From Clostridia bacterium (lineage in GTDB: Bacteria; Bacillota; Clostridia; Christensenellales; Borkfalkiaceae): a stretch of 45,643 nucleotides of DNA. The position numbers were made by a program, and so were the translations under genes. The stretch is from contig JAFQMD010000011.1 in NCBI GenBank assembly GCA_017396365.1, positions 1-45,643 of the forward strand. Direction: 5' to 3'. A model generated the notes under the pieces. That model was not told the origin of the DNA and made no database searches. It saw nothing but the letters and a program-made list of their open reading frames with translations. Shown in pieces: positions 16,565-23,753 of this stretch (its first letter is position 1; each line of letters begins with the position of its first letter).

Positions 16565-17794
16565 TCATAAAGCCTTTACGATTTCTTCGGCTTTATCTAT
16601 CAAACAACTGACGCTATTTAAAGTTAATTGCAAATTAAAATAATTAGTCCTGTATTCGTAGAAAAATGCGTACGCTTTTTCTAGTTCCGCCTTTTTCTCA
16701 TGCGGGACCTTTAACAAAAACCCTTTCTCCGTTTTTTCAAAATACGGTGATATTTTTTGTTTCTCGTCCAAACGCTTTTTGATTTTTTCTTCAATTTCAT
16801 AAAGCGCGAAAATAAGCGCGGGAGCAAAATTGTCCTTTAAAATTTCTAAGAACTTTTTTGCTATACTAAACCCGTCAAAATTGTCTAAATTATCAAACTC
16901 AACGTCAAAACAACGCTCTATAAGTCGATTAACGGCAGTTTTTGTCTCTTTTTCCAAGCAATAACAAAGAGAAAGACAAAGCAAAAACGCTCCGTTTGAA
17001 ACGACTGACGTTGCCGTAAACCTTGGGTATATGCACAACTTTTCGCCGTTTAGTTCAAAAACAGTCCCGTTAAGCCTATCGCTATATTTAGCCTTGGGCG
17101 CTTTTTTATTTATCCAAGATATAAAGTCGTTATAAAAAGTCGTCCCATTTATTTTATACCCGATTCCGTTTAAAGAAATAGTCTTCCCTTCAAATAAAGC
17201 CTGCTTGGCAAGAGAGTCAACGATTTCGTTATACTTGTCGTTACTATGACCTTGCACCTTTTGAAAAAGAACGTCAACTACGCCTTTATATTTTTGAAAC
17301 TGCTTGACGTAATATACCGAAACGGGACTGCCTGCGTTCCACTCGCCGTTTGCCCACGCAGATAAGCCTTCGTAGTCGTGATATATTTTTATCTTTTTAT
17401 AACCGTTTAAAAAAGCCCATTTTATAGCCGTTAAAACGCCTTCAACTTCCCCCGCGACGTTTCTCGTGGATAAAAATCTTTGGTCGTTACCAACTCCACT
17501 AAAATACATTTCGCTTCCGTCGGGGCTTACCGCAACTACGCCGTAAGAGTATTTGTTTTCGCCCTCTTCAAAACTGCCGTCGGTAAAAGCAACTACAAAA
17601 CCTTGACTTAAATCGCTTGCAAGCCTTTCTGCGTAATAATCCCTGCCTTCTAAAAAAGCAATCGCCTCTTCTTCGGTATGAAAACTCTTATATTTGTTTC
17701 CATTACCTTTATTGTCGGAAATAAACGCCTGACACTCGTTCCAGTCGGTAAATATTTTATTCTCTTTTCCCTTTACTGCGTAAAACTTTGACAT
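16565..17794 (-). CDS. RNase H with viroplasmin-type N-domain and an extra C-terminal domain
   Basis: Residues 1-50 form the small viroplasmin-like domain (FYAVKGKENKIFTDWNECQAF), which binds RNA-DNA hybrids in eukaryotic-type RNase H1. Residues about 68-205 are RNase HI with all four catalytic acids: Asp in FTDGSF, Glu in NVAGEVEGVL, Asp in IYHDYEGLSAW and Asp in NEIVDSLAKQA. A further 200 residues have no motif I recognise; they are helical and include a Cys-rich segment (LLCLSLCYCLEK). At 409 residues it is about twice the length of RNase HI. The C-terminal part may dimerise the protein or bind a partner. Confidence 0.88.
   Translation of the reverse strand: MSKFYAVKGKENKIFTDWNECQAFISDNKGNGNKYKSFHTEEEAIAFLEGRDYYAERLASDLSQGFVVAFTDGSFEEGENKYSYGVVAVSPDGSEMYFSGVGNDQRFLSTRNVAGEVEGVLTAIKWAFLNGYKKIKIYHDYEGLSAWANGEWNAGSPVSVYYVKQFQKYKGVVDVLFQKVQGHSNDKYNEIVDSLAKQALFEGKTISLNGIGYKINGTTFYNDFISWINKKAPKAKYSDRLNGTVFELNGEKLCIYPRFTATSVVSNGAFLLCLSLCYCLEKETKTAVNRLIERCFDVEFDNLDNFDGFSIAKKFLEILKDNFAPALIFALYEIEEKIKKRLDEKQKISPYFEKTEKGFLLKVPHEKKAELEKAYAFFYEYRTNYFNLQLTLNSVSCLIDKAEEIVKAL
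16919..16931 (+). repeat. Dispersed 13-mer TATAAGTCGATTA (inside RNase H gene)
   Basis: Exact copy in the region coding for the extra C-terminal domain, read by the gene as Asn-Arg-Leu-Ile. Confidence 0.6.
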
Positions 17795-17932
17795 AAACTT
17801 TCCCTTATAGGTAGACTTATTTTAACATAAAATCTTCTCTTTTTCAAGCGATTACTTTTATTGCTTTAAAAGAATGTGTATTTTTTGCTATTTACGTCGA
17901 ACTTTTTAAACTTTTTTTAAATATAATATGTT

Positions 17933-18913
17933 ATGAGCAAATTGTATAACGTAGGACTCGTCGGCGCGACGGGTTTAATCGGTAAAAAATTTATTGAAGT
18001 TTTGCAAAAGGAAAATTTTCCAGTCGGTAAAATTAAACTGTTCGCATCAAAAAAAAGCGTAGGTAAAACTGTTTACGCTTTTGGAAAAGAATTGACTGTG
18101 CAAACACTTTCCGACGGGTGTTTTTTAGGACTTGATATAGTGTTTTTTAGCGCAGGAAAGGAAGTATCTTTAAAATACGCCCCTAAAGCAATTAACGACG
18201 GCGCTTTCGTCATAGATAATTCAAGCGCGTTTAGAAAAAAGGATTTAGTGCCTTTAGTAATACCAGAAATTAACGGCGACCTTTTAAAAAAGAGCGTTTC
18301 AAGGCTAATAGCCAACCCCAACTGCTCGACTGCAATTGCAATTTTACCGCTTTATCGCCTTGACCAACTGTTTAGCGTTAAAAGAATTATTTTTACCACT
18401 TTTCAAGCGGTGAGCGGTAGCGGTCAAAAGGGCGTTGACGATTTAAAAAGGTGCAAAAAGGGCGGTAAGCCACAGTTTTTTCCATTAAATATAGCAAAAA
18501 ATTGCATTGCAAAAATAGGCGATTTCGATATTTTTGGATATACTGACGAAGAACTTAAAATGGTAAACGAAACGCAAAAAATTTTTGGCAAAAAAATAGA
18601 CGTTTCGGCAACGTGCGTAAGAGTTCCCATAAACAACTGCCACGGAGTAAGCGTCGAAGTTGAATTTGAAAAAGAGTTTTTTGAAGAAGATCTAAAAGGG
18701 ATTTTAAATAGCACGGCAGGGGTAAAAGTATGCGATTTACCGTCTTTTGAATACGCCGACGGCAAGGGCGAAATTTTAGTTGGTAGAATAAAAAAGAGTT
18801 TGGCGTTTAAAAACGGTATAAGTTATTTTTGCGTTGGCGACAACTCGCTTAAAGGCGCGTCGCTAAACGCCGTTCAAATTGCAAATCTTTTGATAAATTT
18901 CGGCAAAATTTAA
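17933..18913 (+). CDS. asd: Aspartate-semialdehyde dehydrogenase
   Basis: It reduces aspartyl phosphate to the semialdehyde at the branch to lysine/diaminopimelate, threonine and methionine. The NADP loop is GATGLIGKKF, the catalytic Cys is in NPNCSTAIAI, and the C-terminal binding motif is RVPINNCHGVSVEVEF. Its 326 residues match the family. The start is unusual: a TATAAT box ends only five bases before the ATG and no ribosome site is present, which points to a leaderless mRNA. It is monocistronic and ends at a strong terminator. Confidence 0.94.
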   Translation: MSKLYNVGLVGATGLIGKKFIEVLQKENFPVGKIKLFASKKSVGKTVYAFGKELTVQTLSDGCFLGLDIVFFSAGKEVSLKYAPKAINDGAFVIDNSSAFRKKDLVPLVIPEINGDLLKKSVSRLIANPNCSTAIAILPLYRLDQLFSVKRIIFTTFQAVSGSGQKGVDDLKRCKKGGKPQFFPLNIAKNCIAKIGDFDIFGYTDEELKMVNETQKIFGKKIDVSATCVRVPINNCHGVSVEVEFEKEFFEEDLKGILNSTAGVKVCDLPSFEYADGKGEILVGRIKKSLAFKNGISYFCVGDNSLKGASLNAVQIANLLINFGKI

Positions 18914-18916
18914 CGA

Positions 18917-18929
18917 TAATCGACTTATA
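18917..18929 (-). repeat. Dispersed 13-mer TATAAGTCGATTA (intergenic)
   Basis: Exact copy on the minus strand, immediately after the asd stop codon and before the terminator. Confidence 0.65.
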
Positions 18930-18940
18930 GCCTAACAAAA

Positions 18941-18967
18941 AAGCGAAAGTGAAAATCACTTTCGCTT
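18941..18967. terminator. Bidirectional terminator between asd and hpt
   Basis: A perfect 12-bp stem with a 3-base loop between two convergent genes. Confidence 0.8.
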
Positions 18968-18972
18968 AAATT

Positions 18973-19518
18973 TTATTCTTCATATTCTGCAATATAGGGT
19001 AAGTTTCGGTAATATTCGTTATAGTCAAGCCCGTAGCCGATTACAAACAAATCGGGGATTACGAAAAGCGATTCGTCGGCGTTAAACTCAACGACTCTTC
19101 TCGACGGTTTATCAAGCAATGTAACGACCTTTAAAGAGAGTGGGTGTCTATTTTCTAAAATACGAACGATTTCTTTTAGCGTCCTTCCCGTGTCGATAAT
19201 ATCTTCAATTATGATAACGTGATAATTAGATATGTCGTGTTTAAGGTCAAAGTCTATTCTAACCGTACCCGACGAAACCGTACCTGCGCCGTAACTGCTC
19301 GCGCTCATAAAGTCAAGTTCAATAGGAATAGTAAGCGCTCTACAAAAATCTGCCATAAAAACGAAAGCGCCTTTAAGTACGCTTACGAGCAAAACGGGTT
19401 TTCCGTCATACTCTTTAGAAATTTTTGCGCATACTTGTTTGATTTTCTCTTGAATTTCTTTTTCAGATATTATAACCCTTTTAATTTTACTGTCGTGCTC
19501 TTGCGTTGTCATGGACAA
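18973..19518 (-). CDS. hpt: Hypoxanthine phosphoribosyltransferase
   Basis: A purine-salvage enzyme converting hypoxanthine or guanine plus PRPP to IMP or GMP. The PRPP motif is VIIIEDIIDTGRTLKEI, with VLKGAFVFMADF in the substrate region and DLFVIGYGLDYNEYYRNLPYI at the base-binding C-terminus. Its 181 residues are typical. The start is likely the TTG at 19518, since AAGGAG is five bases before it; an in-frame ATG lies two codons later. Confidence 0.95.
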   Translation of the reverse strand: MSMTTQEHDSKIKRVIISEKEIQEKIKQVCAKISKEYDGKPVLLVSVLKGAFVFMADFCRALTIPIELDFMSASSYGAGTVSSGTVRIDFDLKHDISNYHVIIIEDIIDTGRTLKEIVRILENRHPLSLKVVTLLDKPSRRVVEFNADESLFVIPDLFVIGYGLDYNEYYRNLPYIAEYEE

Positions 19519-19543
19519 TGTTTCTCCTTAGTAAGATAATAAC

Positions 19544-19572
19544 ATTATATCACTTTAATATAAAAATTACAA
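19544..19572 (-). promoter_or_regulatory. hpt promoter
   Basis: TTGTAA, 17-base spacer, TATAAT on the minus strand, about 25 bases before the hpt start. Confidence 0.65.
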
Positions 19573-19670
19573 TTATTTCTTAAAATTTTGTTAGCGTTAT
19601 AACACCGTTTAGCCGTAGCGAAAATATCGCAGTTTCAAAACGGAAAATATAGTAATCTGTTGCTAACTAT

Positions 19671-20690
19671 TTATAATTGCGCCCTTACTCTTCTTATCAT
19701 AAAATCCACGTCTGAATTAGCGTTAGTTATGGTTATTTCAATATTAGGATTGTTTTTTTGCCACACTCCGAAAAGTTCGTGTACGAAAGCTTGCCCAACC
19801 TCTTCAACTCCGCTAAAATCCAACTCTACTTGTTTAAACGAACTAATAAGTTCGGAAAGTCTTCTTGCCTCAGACCTTGAAACTGGTCCAAAGCCCGAAA
19901 ATACGTGAGCAATAGGAATTTGCGTTTTTACAAAGCCTTCTTCCACGTTTGAAAACCTACTAAAAACATCAATGGTCGTTTTTTTTGTATCTCTTGCAAG
20001 ACGCATAAGCACAGCCGTACCTTTATCCCTATCAATTTTAAAATCAAAATTCATATCCTTAAAATTATTTCTTGAAAATAAAACGCCCTCAGATAAAATT
20101 AAAAACGAATCCATTAAATGCGAAGTAAAAAATATCCCCTCTCCAGAGTGCCTACTCTTTGCCGTAGTGAATTTCCCTGCAAAAAGTAAAGACGCGCACT
20201 CTTTTAAAGTTAATTCCTTTCCTTTTTCTCGTTTAATAAACTCTCGTATATTATTAAAAATACCTACGCCAAAATCGTTTACGTACATATCAATATATAC
20301 GGCTGTAATTTCAACGATAACGAATATTTCTTCAGACGCCGAGTGCTCGATTGCATTGTTCATCATTTCGGTAAAGGCGTAGCGACACGCTCTTTTTACG
20401 TTATCTTTATCGTTTATTATTATGGGCGCAATATCGTTGTCAAACACTCTATCTTCGTCTAAAGAACCGTCGTTTTTATATCTAAAACGAAAGCCTTGCT
20501 TTTTTAAAGAGTACTTGTTATCTTTTTTTTCTATAATACCGTTTGCGCATAATTCGTTTAGATAGTTATATACGGTTGATTTTGAAATTTCGTCGCCAAA
20601 AGTCTCCAAAGTCTTTGCAACAATTTGCGTGTGATTCTTTGCTATTAAATTGAGAATATATTGCCTAACTAATTCTTTTCTATCCTTCAT
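19671..20690 (-). CDS. HTH - histidine-kinase-like ATPase - DUF4325 (STAS-like) protein
   Basis: From the ATG at 20690 (GGTG upstream) it has 339 residues in three parts. A winged-helix domain (1-62) includes VAKTLETFGDEISKSTVYNYLNEL. A GHKL ATPase (about 95-235) has the N box TEMMNNAIEH, DFGVG as G1 and RHSGEGIFF as G2. A C-terminal DUF4325 domain (about 262-325) contains VELDFSGVEEVGQAFVHELF, reminiscent of STAS anti-anti-sigma domains. There is no phospho-acceptor His domain. The fusion looks like an anti-sigma-type kinase joined to its own antagonist and a DNA-binding head. Target genes are unknown, and the gene is monocistronic. Confidence 0.85.
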   Translation of the reverse strand: MKDRKELVRQYILNLIAKNHTQIVAKTLETFGDEISKSTVYNYLNELCANGIIEKKDNKYSLKKQGFRFRYKNDGSLDEDRVFDNDIAPIIINDKDNVKRACRYAFTEMMNNAIEHSASEEIFVIVEITAVYIDMYVNDFGVGIFNNIREFIKREKGKELTLKECASLLFAGKFTTAKSRHSGEGIFFTSHLMDSFLILSEGVLFSRNNFKDMNFDFKIDRDKGTAVLMRLARDTKKTTIDVFSRFSNVEEGFVKTQIPIAHVFSGFGPVSRSEARRLSELISSFKQVELDFSGVEEVGQAFVHELFGVWQKNNPNIEITITNANSDVDFMIRRVRAQL

Positions 20691-20810
20691 TTCTATCACC
20701 TTCATTGTAATTTTACCAGCAAATTCCAAATTTGTCAAGTTTTCTTCAAATTTATATAGTATATATTCTAAATTTATTATAAAATATTGCAAAATGTTTA
20801 ATTTTTAGAT

Positions 20811-20867
20811 AAATTTTGTAACGAATCGCCTGCTTTAGCCAAATAAAAAGAGCACACTTTTATGTGT
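20811..20867. repeat. 57-base direct repeat, truncated copy
   Basis: Identical for 57 bases to 21183-21239, the downstream flank of the tRNA-Ser gene (half of its terminator plus 30 bases). The match stops in the middle of the hairpin, so this copy cannot terminate. Confidence 0.9.
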
Positions 20868-20905
20868 ACCATAAAATTATAAGTTGCTTCTTTAATTGTT
20901 AGCGC

Positions 20906-21047
20906 GAGGGGATTCACTCCGCAAGGCTCTGCCTTGCTATCATGCCTGTGTGGCAAACAACCGTTCCGTCGGTTGTTTGGTCGCAAACTTATTTCAATAA
21001 TATTTCAACTCGTTAGTTTGCGACTTCCCACCCGTTCGAATCCCCTC
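20906..21047. repeat. Nested palindromes bounded by 10-bp inverted arms
   Basis: GAGGGGATTC at 20906-20915 is matched inverted at 21038-21047; both resemble the tRNA T-arm. Between them lie three hairpins: a 7-bp stem around 20921-20937, a 10-bp stem with a 6-base loop around 20954-20979, and a longer-loop stem ending in GTTTGCGAC near 21023. No ORF is supported. Confidence 0.7.
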
Positions 21048-21060
21048 TTTAGCGTACAAA

Positions 21061-21101
21061 AAAACTAATGGCACTCACCGTTGGTGTGTGCCATTAGTTT
21101 T
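21061..21101. terminator. Terminator attached to the tRNA-Ser fragment
   Basis: A 13-bp stem with T-rich ends directly follows a copy of the tRNA 3' end (minus strand), just as the working tRNA has its own terminator. Confidence 0.65.
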
Positions 21102-21118
21102 GGCGGAAGCGAGGGGAT
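21101..21118 (-). pseudogene. tRNA-Ser 3'-end fragment
   Basis: Eighteen bases identical to the acceptor arm, CCA and part of the T-arm of the nearby tRNA-Ser. The remainder of the tRNA is missing and is replaced by palindromic sequence. Confidence 0.75.
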
Positions 21119-21182
21119 ATTGACTTTTCTCTAATCGAGCAAAGTCAAGATTCCTTACGGAATGCGACCAAAATTTGTAAAC

Positions 21183-21239
21183 AAATTTTGTAACGAATCG
21201 CCTGCTTTAGCCAAATAAAAAGAGCACACTTTTATGTGT
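21183..21239. repeat. 57-base direct repeat, complete flank of tRNA-Ser
   Basis: Second copy of the repeat at 20811-20867. Here it continues into the other arm of the hairpin at 21208-21252, giving a perfect A/T-flanked terminator for the tRNA. Confidence 0.9.
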
Positions 21240-21251
21240 GCTCTTTTTATT

Positions 21252-21340
21252 TGGCGGAAGCGAGGGGATTCGAACCCCTGAGCCCGTGAAGACTACACGA
21301 TTTCCAATCGTGCCCGTTATGACCGCTTCGATACGCTTCC
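21252..21340 (-). tRNA. tRNA-Ser (anticodon GGA)
   Basis: Read on the minus strand it starts GGAAGCG, which pairs with CGCTTCC at the 3' end, followed by discriminator G and an encoded CCA. The anticodon loop TTGGAAA sits on the stem CACGA/TCGTG (GGA at 21303-21305). A long variable arm and the T-arm GGGGTTCGAATCCCC complete a class-II tRNA. It appears to be the only intact tRNA in the window. Confidence 0.95.
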
Positions 21341-21386
21341 ATTTTTATTCTCGATTTTGCTTTTGCGTGCCCGTTATACTCGCTTT
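21336..21386. repeat. 51-base direct repeat, copy next to tRNA-Ser
   Basis: Contains the 5' flank of the tRNA plus its first five bases; it matches 21473-21523 with two differences. Confidence 0.85.
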
Positions 21387-21477
21387 CGCTCGTGGCGTTC
21401 GCAAGTTTTCCTTGCTCGGCTTATGACCACTTCGCATTTGCCTTAGGCAAATATTCGACTCAGTCGAAATAACTTCC
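21387..21477 (-). pseudogene. tRNA-Ser 5'-half copy broken by palindromes
   Basis: Read on the minus strand it begins GGAAGTTAT and later CGAAGTGGTCATAA, matching the 5' half of the working tRNA (GGAAGCGTAT, CGAAGCGGTCATAA). Between these pieces about 33 bases are inserted, made of two perfect small palindromes with 7-bp arms (TTCGACT-G-AGTCGAA and ATTTGCC-TAA-GGCAAAT). Beyond the D-arm it diverges into another small hairpin. Confidence 0.7.
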
Positions 21478-21523
21478 ATTTTTATTCTCGATTTTACTTT
21501 TGTGTGCCCGTTATACTCGCTTT
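21473..21523. repeat. 51-base direct repeat, distal copy
   Basis: Second copy of 21336-21386, in front of the broken tRNA copy. It suggests duplication of a whole tRNA unit followed by decay. Confidence 0.85.
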
Positions 21524-21599
21524 TCGCCGTATTTATCATTAAATCGCTTACATATTTTAGCCTATTTGTTACCGTTTGTCAATGCTTTTTTGCCTATTT

Positions 21600-21908
21600 T
21601 TAATTTTTACTTTCAATCACTTCTATATAAAAACTTACAGGGCGAAAACCGTCGTTACAACTTATCATTGCCGACTTTTCGTTTTTCATCCATCCGTCGA
21701 AAAAGTTACCGCCACCCGTCGCTAATTCCCTAACGAACTTTTCCATACTCTCCCACGCGCTATCGCAAAGCCCTTGCGGTTTTTCTCCGTTTTCAGAAAT
21801 AAATTCTTGACCTAAAAGGACGTCGCACGTGTGCTCTATGGGGTTTTCGTAGATTTCAATTAAATCTTTGTATTCAGTTTTTCTAACTGCGGTAATTTTT
21901 ACTCTCAT
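21600..21908 (-). CDS. TIGR04076-type small protein
   Basis: A 102-residue protein that follows the TIGR04076 pattern: an N-terminal strand (RVKITAVRKTEY), a Cys-containing segment (HTCDVLLGQEFI), GLCDSAWESMEKFVRELATGG, and ISCNDGFRPVSFYIEVIE at the C-terminus. The biochemical role of the family is not established. It has its own short transcript and no functional neighbours. Confidence 0.75.
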   Translation of the reverse strand: MRVKITAVRKTEYKDLIEIYENPIEHTCDVLLGQEFISENGEKPQGLCDSAWESMEKFVRELATGGGNFFDGWMKNEKSAMISCNDGFRPVSFYIEVIESKN

Positions 21909-22005
21909 AATTAAATAATACCACTATTTTCTTAATTTTGCACTAATTTTTAATAAATTTTTAGACTATGCAACCTAAAGTTGCGAAATTGAAAGCCAAA
22001 ATTGG

Positions 22006-22034
22006 TTGAATAAACGCGAAAAATAAGGTACAAT
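22006..22034 (+). promoter_or_regulatory. Promoter of the XRE membrane regulator
   Basis: TTGAAT, 17-base spacer, TACAAT, about 30 bases before the ATG at 22063. Confidence 0.6.
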
Positions 22035-22062
22035 ATAACCATAAATCAAAGGAGAACTTAGC

Positions 22063-22827
22063 ATGAACAACGCTCAAACACTTGCAAACAAATTATACGA
22101 ACTGAGAAAAACTGCAGGCTTTTCGCAAGAAGAACTTGCTGAAAAATTACAAGTTTCTCGTCAAGCAATTTCTAAATGGGAGCGCGGAGAGGCGTTGCCC
22201 GACACCGACAACTTAATTTCCATAGCCAAACTCTACGGCGTTTCTCTTGACGAACTAATAGGAAACGACGCGGTAAAAAATGAAAAAGAAAATACAAATA
22301 CCGACGATATGAATTTTGATAACGAAGATAAAACAACCGACGAAAACAAAAGCGGAATTCACGTAAATATTGATGACGGCGACGAAAAAGTTAAAGTTGA
22401 TATAGACACTTCAGGTGTTCAAGTTAAAATAAAAGACTTTAGCGACGATTTCGACGATGATGACGATGATGACGACGGCGAAGTCTATTACTCTTACACC
22501 ACTCAGTCAACAAGTAAAAAACAAACCTTTTTGCGACTATTACATAATCTACCATATCCTATAATAGTAACGATTGCATTTTTACTCTGGGGCTTTTTAG
22601 CTGGCGCGTGGTTTGTTTCTTGGACGCTCTTTTTGACAATTCCCGTTTATTATTCGATAATCGACTGTTTTAGAGTTAAAAAAGTAAGCAGATTCGTATA
22701 TCCCGTTTTTATAACTTTTGTTTACTGTTTTATAGGTATGCAATGGGCGCTTTGGCATCCGTATTGGATTTTGTACTTGACAATTCCCATTTTTTACCCT
22801 ATAGCGCGCGCAATAGATAAAAGATAA
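22063..22827 (+). CDS. XRE-family HTH protein with C-terminal membrane domain
   Basis: Residues 5-68 are a canonical XRE helix-turn-helix (FSQEELAEKLQVSRQAISKWERGEALPDTDNL). A very acidic linker follows, with a run of eight Asp at about residues 134-141, then roughly four hydrophobic segments (about 167-250). This architecture is common in Firmicutes as membrane-tethered regulators of unknown signal. GGAG precedes the ATG. A paired, aromatic-rich repeat (WTLFLTIPVYYSI and WILYLTIPIFYPI) shows the membrane half is an internal duplication. Confidence 0.85.
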   Translation: MNNAQTLANKLYELRKTAGFSQEELAEKLQVSRQAISKWERGEALPDTDNLISIAKLYGVSLDELIGNDAVKNEKENTNTDDMNFDNEDKTTDENKSGIHVNIDDGDEKVKVDIDTSGVQVKIKDFSDDFDDDDDDDDGEVYYSYTTQSTSKKQTFLRLLHNLPYPIIVTIAFLLWGFLAGAWFVSWTLFLTIPVYYSIIDCFRVKKVSRFVYPVFITFVYCFIGMQWALWHPYWILYLTIPIFYPIARAIDKR

Positions 22828-22844
22828 AATTAAATAATTTTTAA

Positions 22845-22871
22845 GGGGCGAAACCGTTTCGGTTTCGCCCC
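22845..22871. terminator. Bidirectional terminator
   Basis: An 11-bp G/C-rich stem (GGGGCGAAACC) between two convergent genes. Confidence 0.85.
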
Positions 22872-22877
22872 CATTTT

Positions 22878-23720
22878 TTACTCTAAAATTTCCTTTACGC
22901 TTTTAATAAGATTATACTCTCTTCTACCTTGTAAAACCTTCGTTGGACAATCGCTAACGTGAGTTTCTAAAGAGAACGCACCTTGATAATCAACTTCTTT
23001 AAGGGCTTTTACAAATTCTTTCCAGTCACAAACGCCTTTAAATGGAAGTGTATGAGAATCGCTTTTACCGTCGTTGTCGTGGGCGTGAATGCACGCGAGC
23101 AAGCCACCTATTTTTCTAACCGAATCGGCAGGCTGATTGCCCCAAATTAAATCGTGCCCCGTGTCTAAACAAATTTTTAAATTGTCTTCGCCTACCGTTT
23201 TAACAAAGTCAATACATTGCTCAACTGATGAAATAGGAAAATTTAAAAACGGCATATTTTCTAAACAGACGGTAACGCCGTATCCCTTTGCGTACTCGCA
23301 AAGTTTTTTGAAAAAGTCAACGTTTATCTCTCTAACACTCTCAACGTTTTCACAACTCCAGTCGCCGTACGGCATAAGCGGATGAACGACGAAGTGTTTA
23401 GCGCCCAAATAATACGTGCCTAAAATAGCCTTTTTCATAGCCGAAAGCCTTTCGGCTCTCTCTTCTTCTGTAAAATCTTTTGGCGGATATCGCCAAGGAG
23501 CGTGGGTTTGAAAAAATTCTACGCCTTGCTCTTCAACTACCTGTCTTTTCTTTTTAAGCGCTTTTATGAAAGCGTCTTCTCCAAGTTTAAAAAACTCGGT
23601 TTCGGTGTTTACAAAGCCTTGAAAATCAACACAGTCATAGCCGTGCAATTTCATTTTTTTTGCGCCTTCTTTCGTTCCGTAACGAAGTAAATACGCCGTA
23701 CTTACAATTCCTATTTTCAT
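22878..23720 (-). CDS. Sugar phosphate isomerase/epimerase-like TIM barrel
   Basis: A 280-residue AP-endonuclease-2/xylose-isomerase-like TIM barrel. Metal-ligand candidates appear at strand ends: His in VVHPLMPYG, Glu in VCLENMPF, Asp and His in CLDTGHDLIWG, His in IHAHDNDGK and Glu in FSLETH. Such enzymes isomerise or epimerise sugars or inositols; the substrate cannot be read from the sequence. No sugar-pathway neighbour helps. It is transcribed alone. Confidence 0.85.
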   Translation of the reverse strand: MKIGIVSTAYLLRYGTKEGAKKMKLHGYDCVDFQGFVNTETEFFKLGEDAFIKALKKKRQVVEEQGVEFFQTHAPWRYPPKDFTEEERAERLSAMKKAILGTYYLGAKHFVVHPLMPYGDWSCENVESVREINVDFFKKLCEYAKGYGVTVCLENMPFLNFPISSVEQCIDFVKTVGEDNLKICLDTGHDLIWGNQPADSVRKIGGLLACIHAHDNDGKSDSHTLPFKGVCDWKEFVKALKEVDYQGAFSLETHVSDCPTKVLQGRREYNLIKSVKEILE

Positions 23721-23753
23721 TATTTTCCCCTTTCAAATAGCCTTATATTTCTA

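Noticed and set aside
20811..21523. Insertion sequence or integron attachment array
   Set aside because: No transposase or integrase, no consistent terminal ends, and the repeats are parts of a tRNA gene and its flanks.
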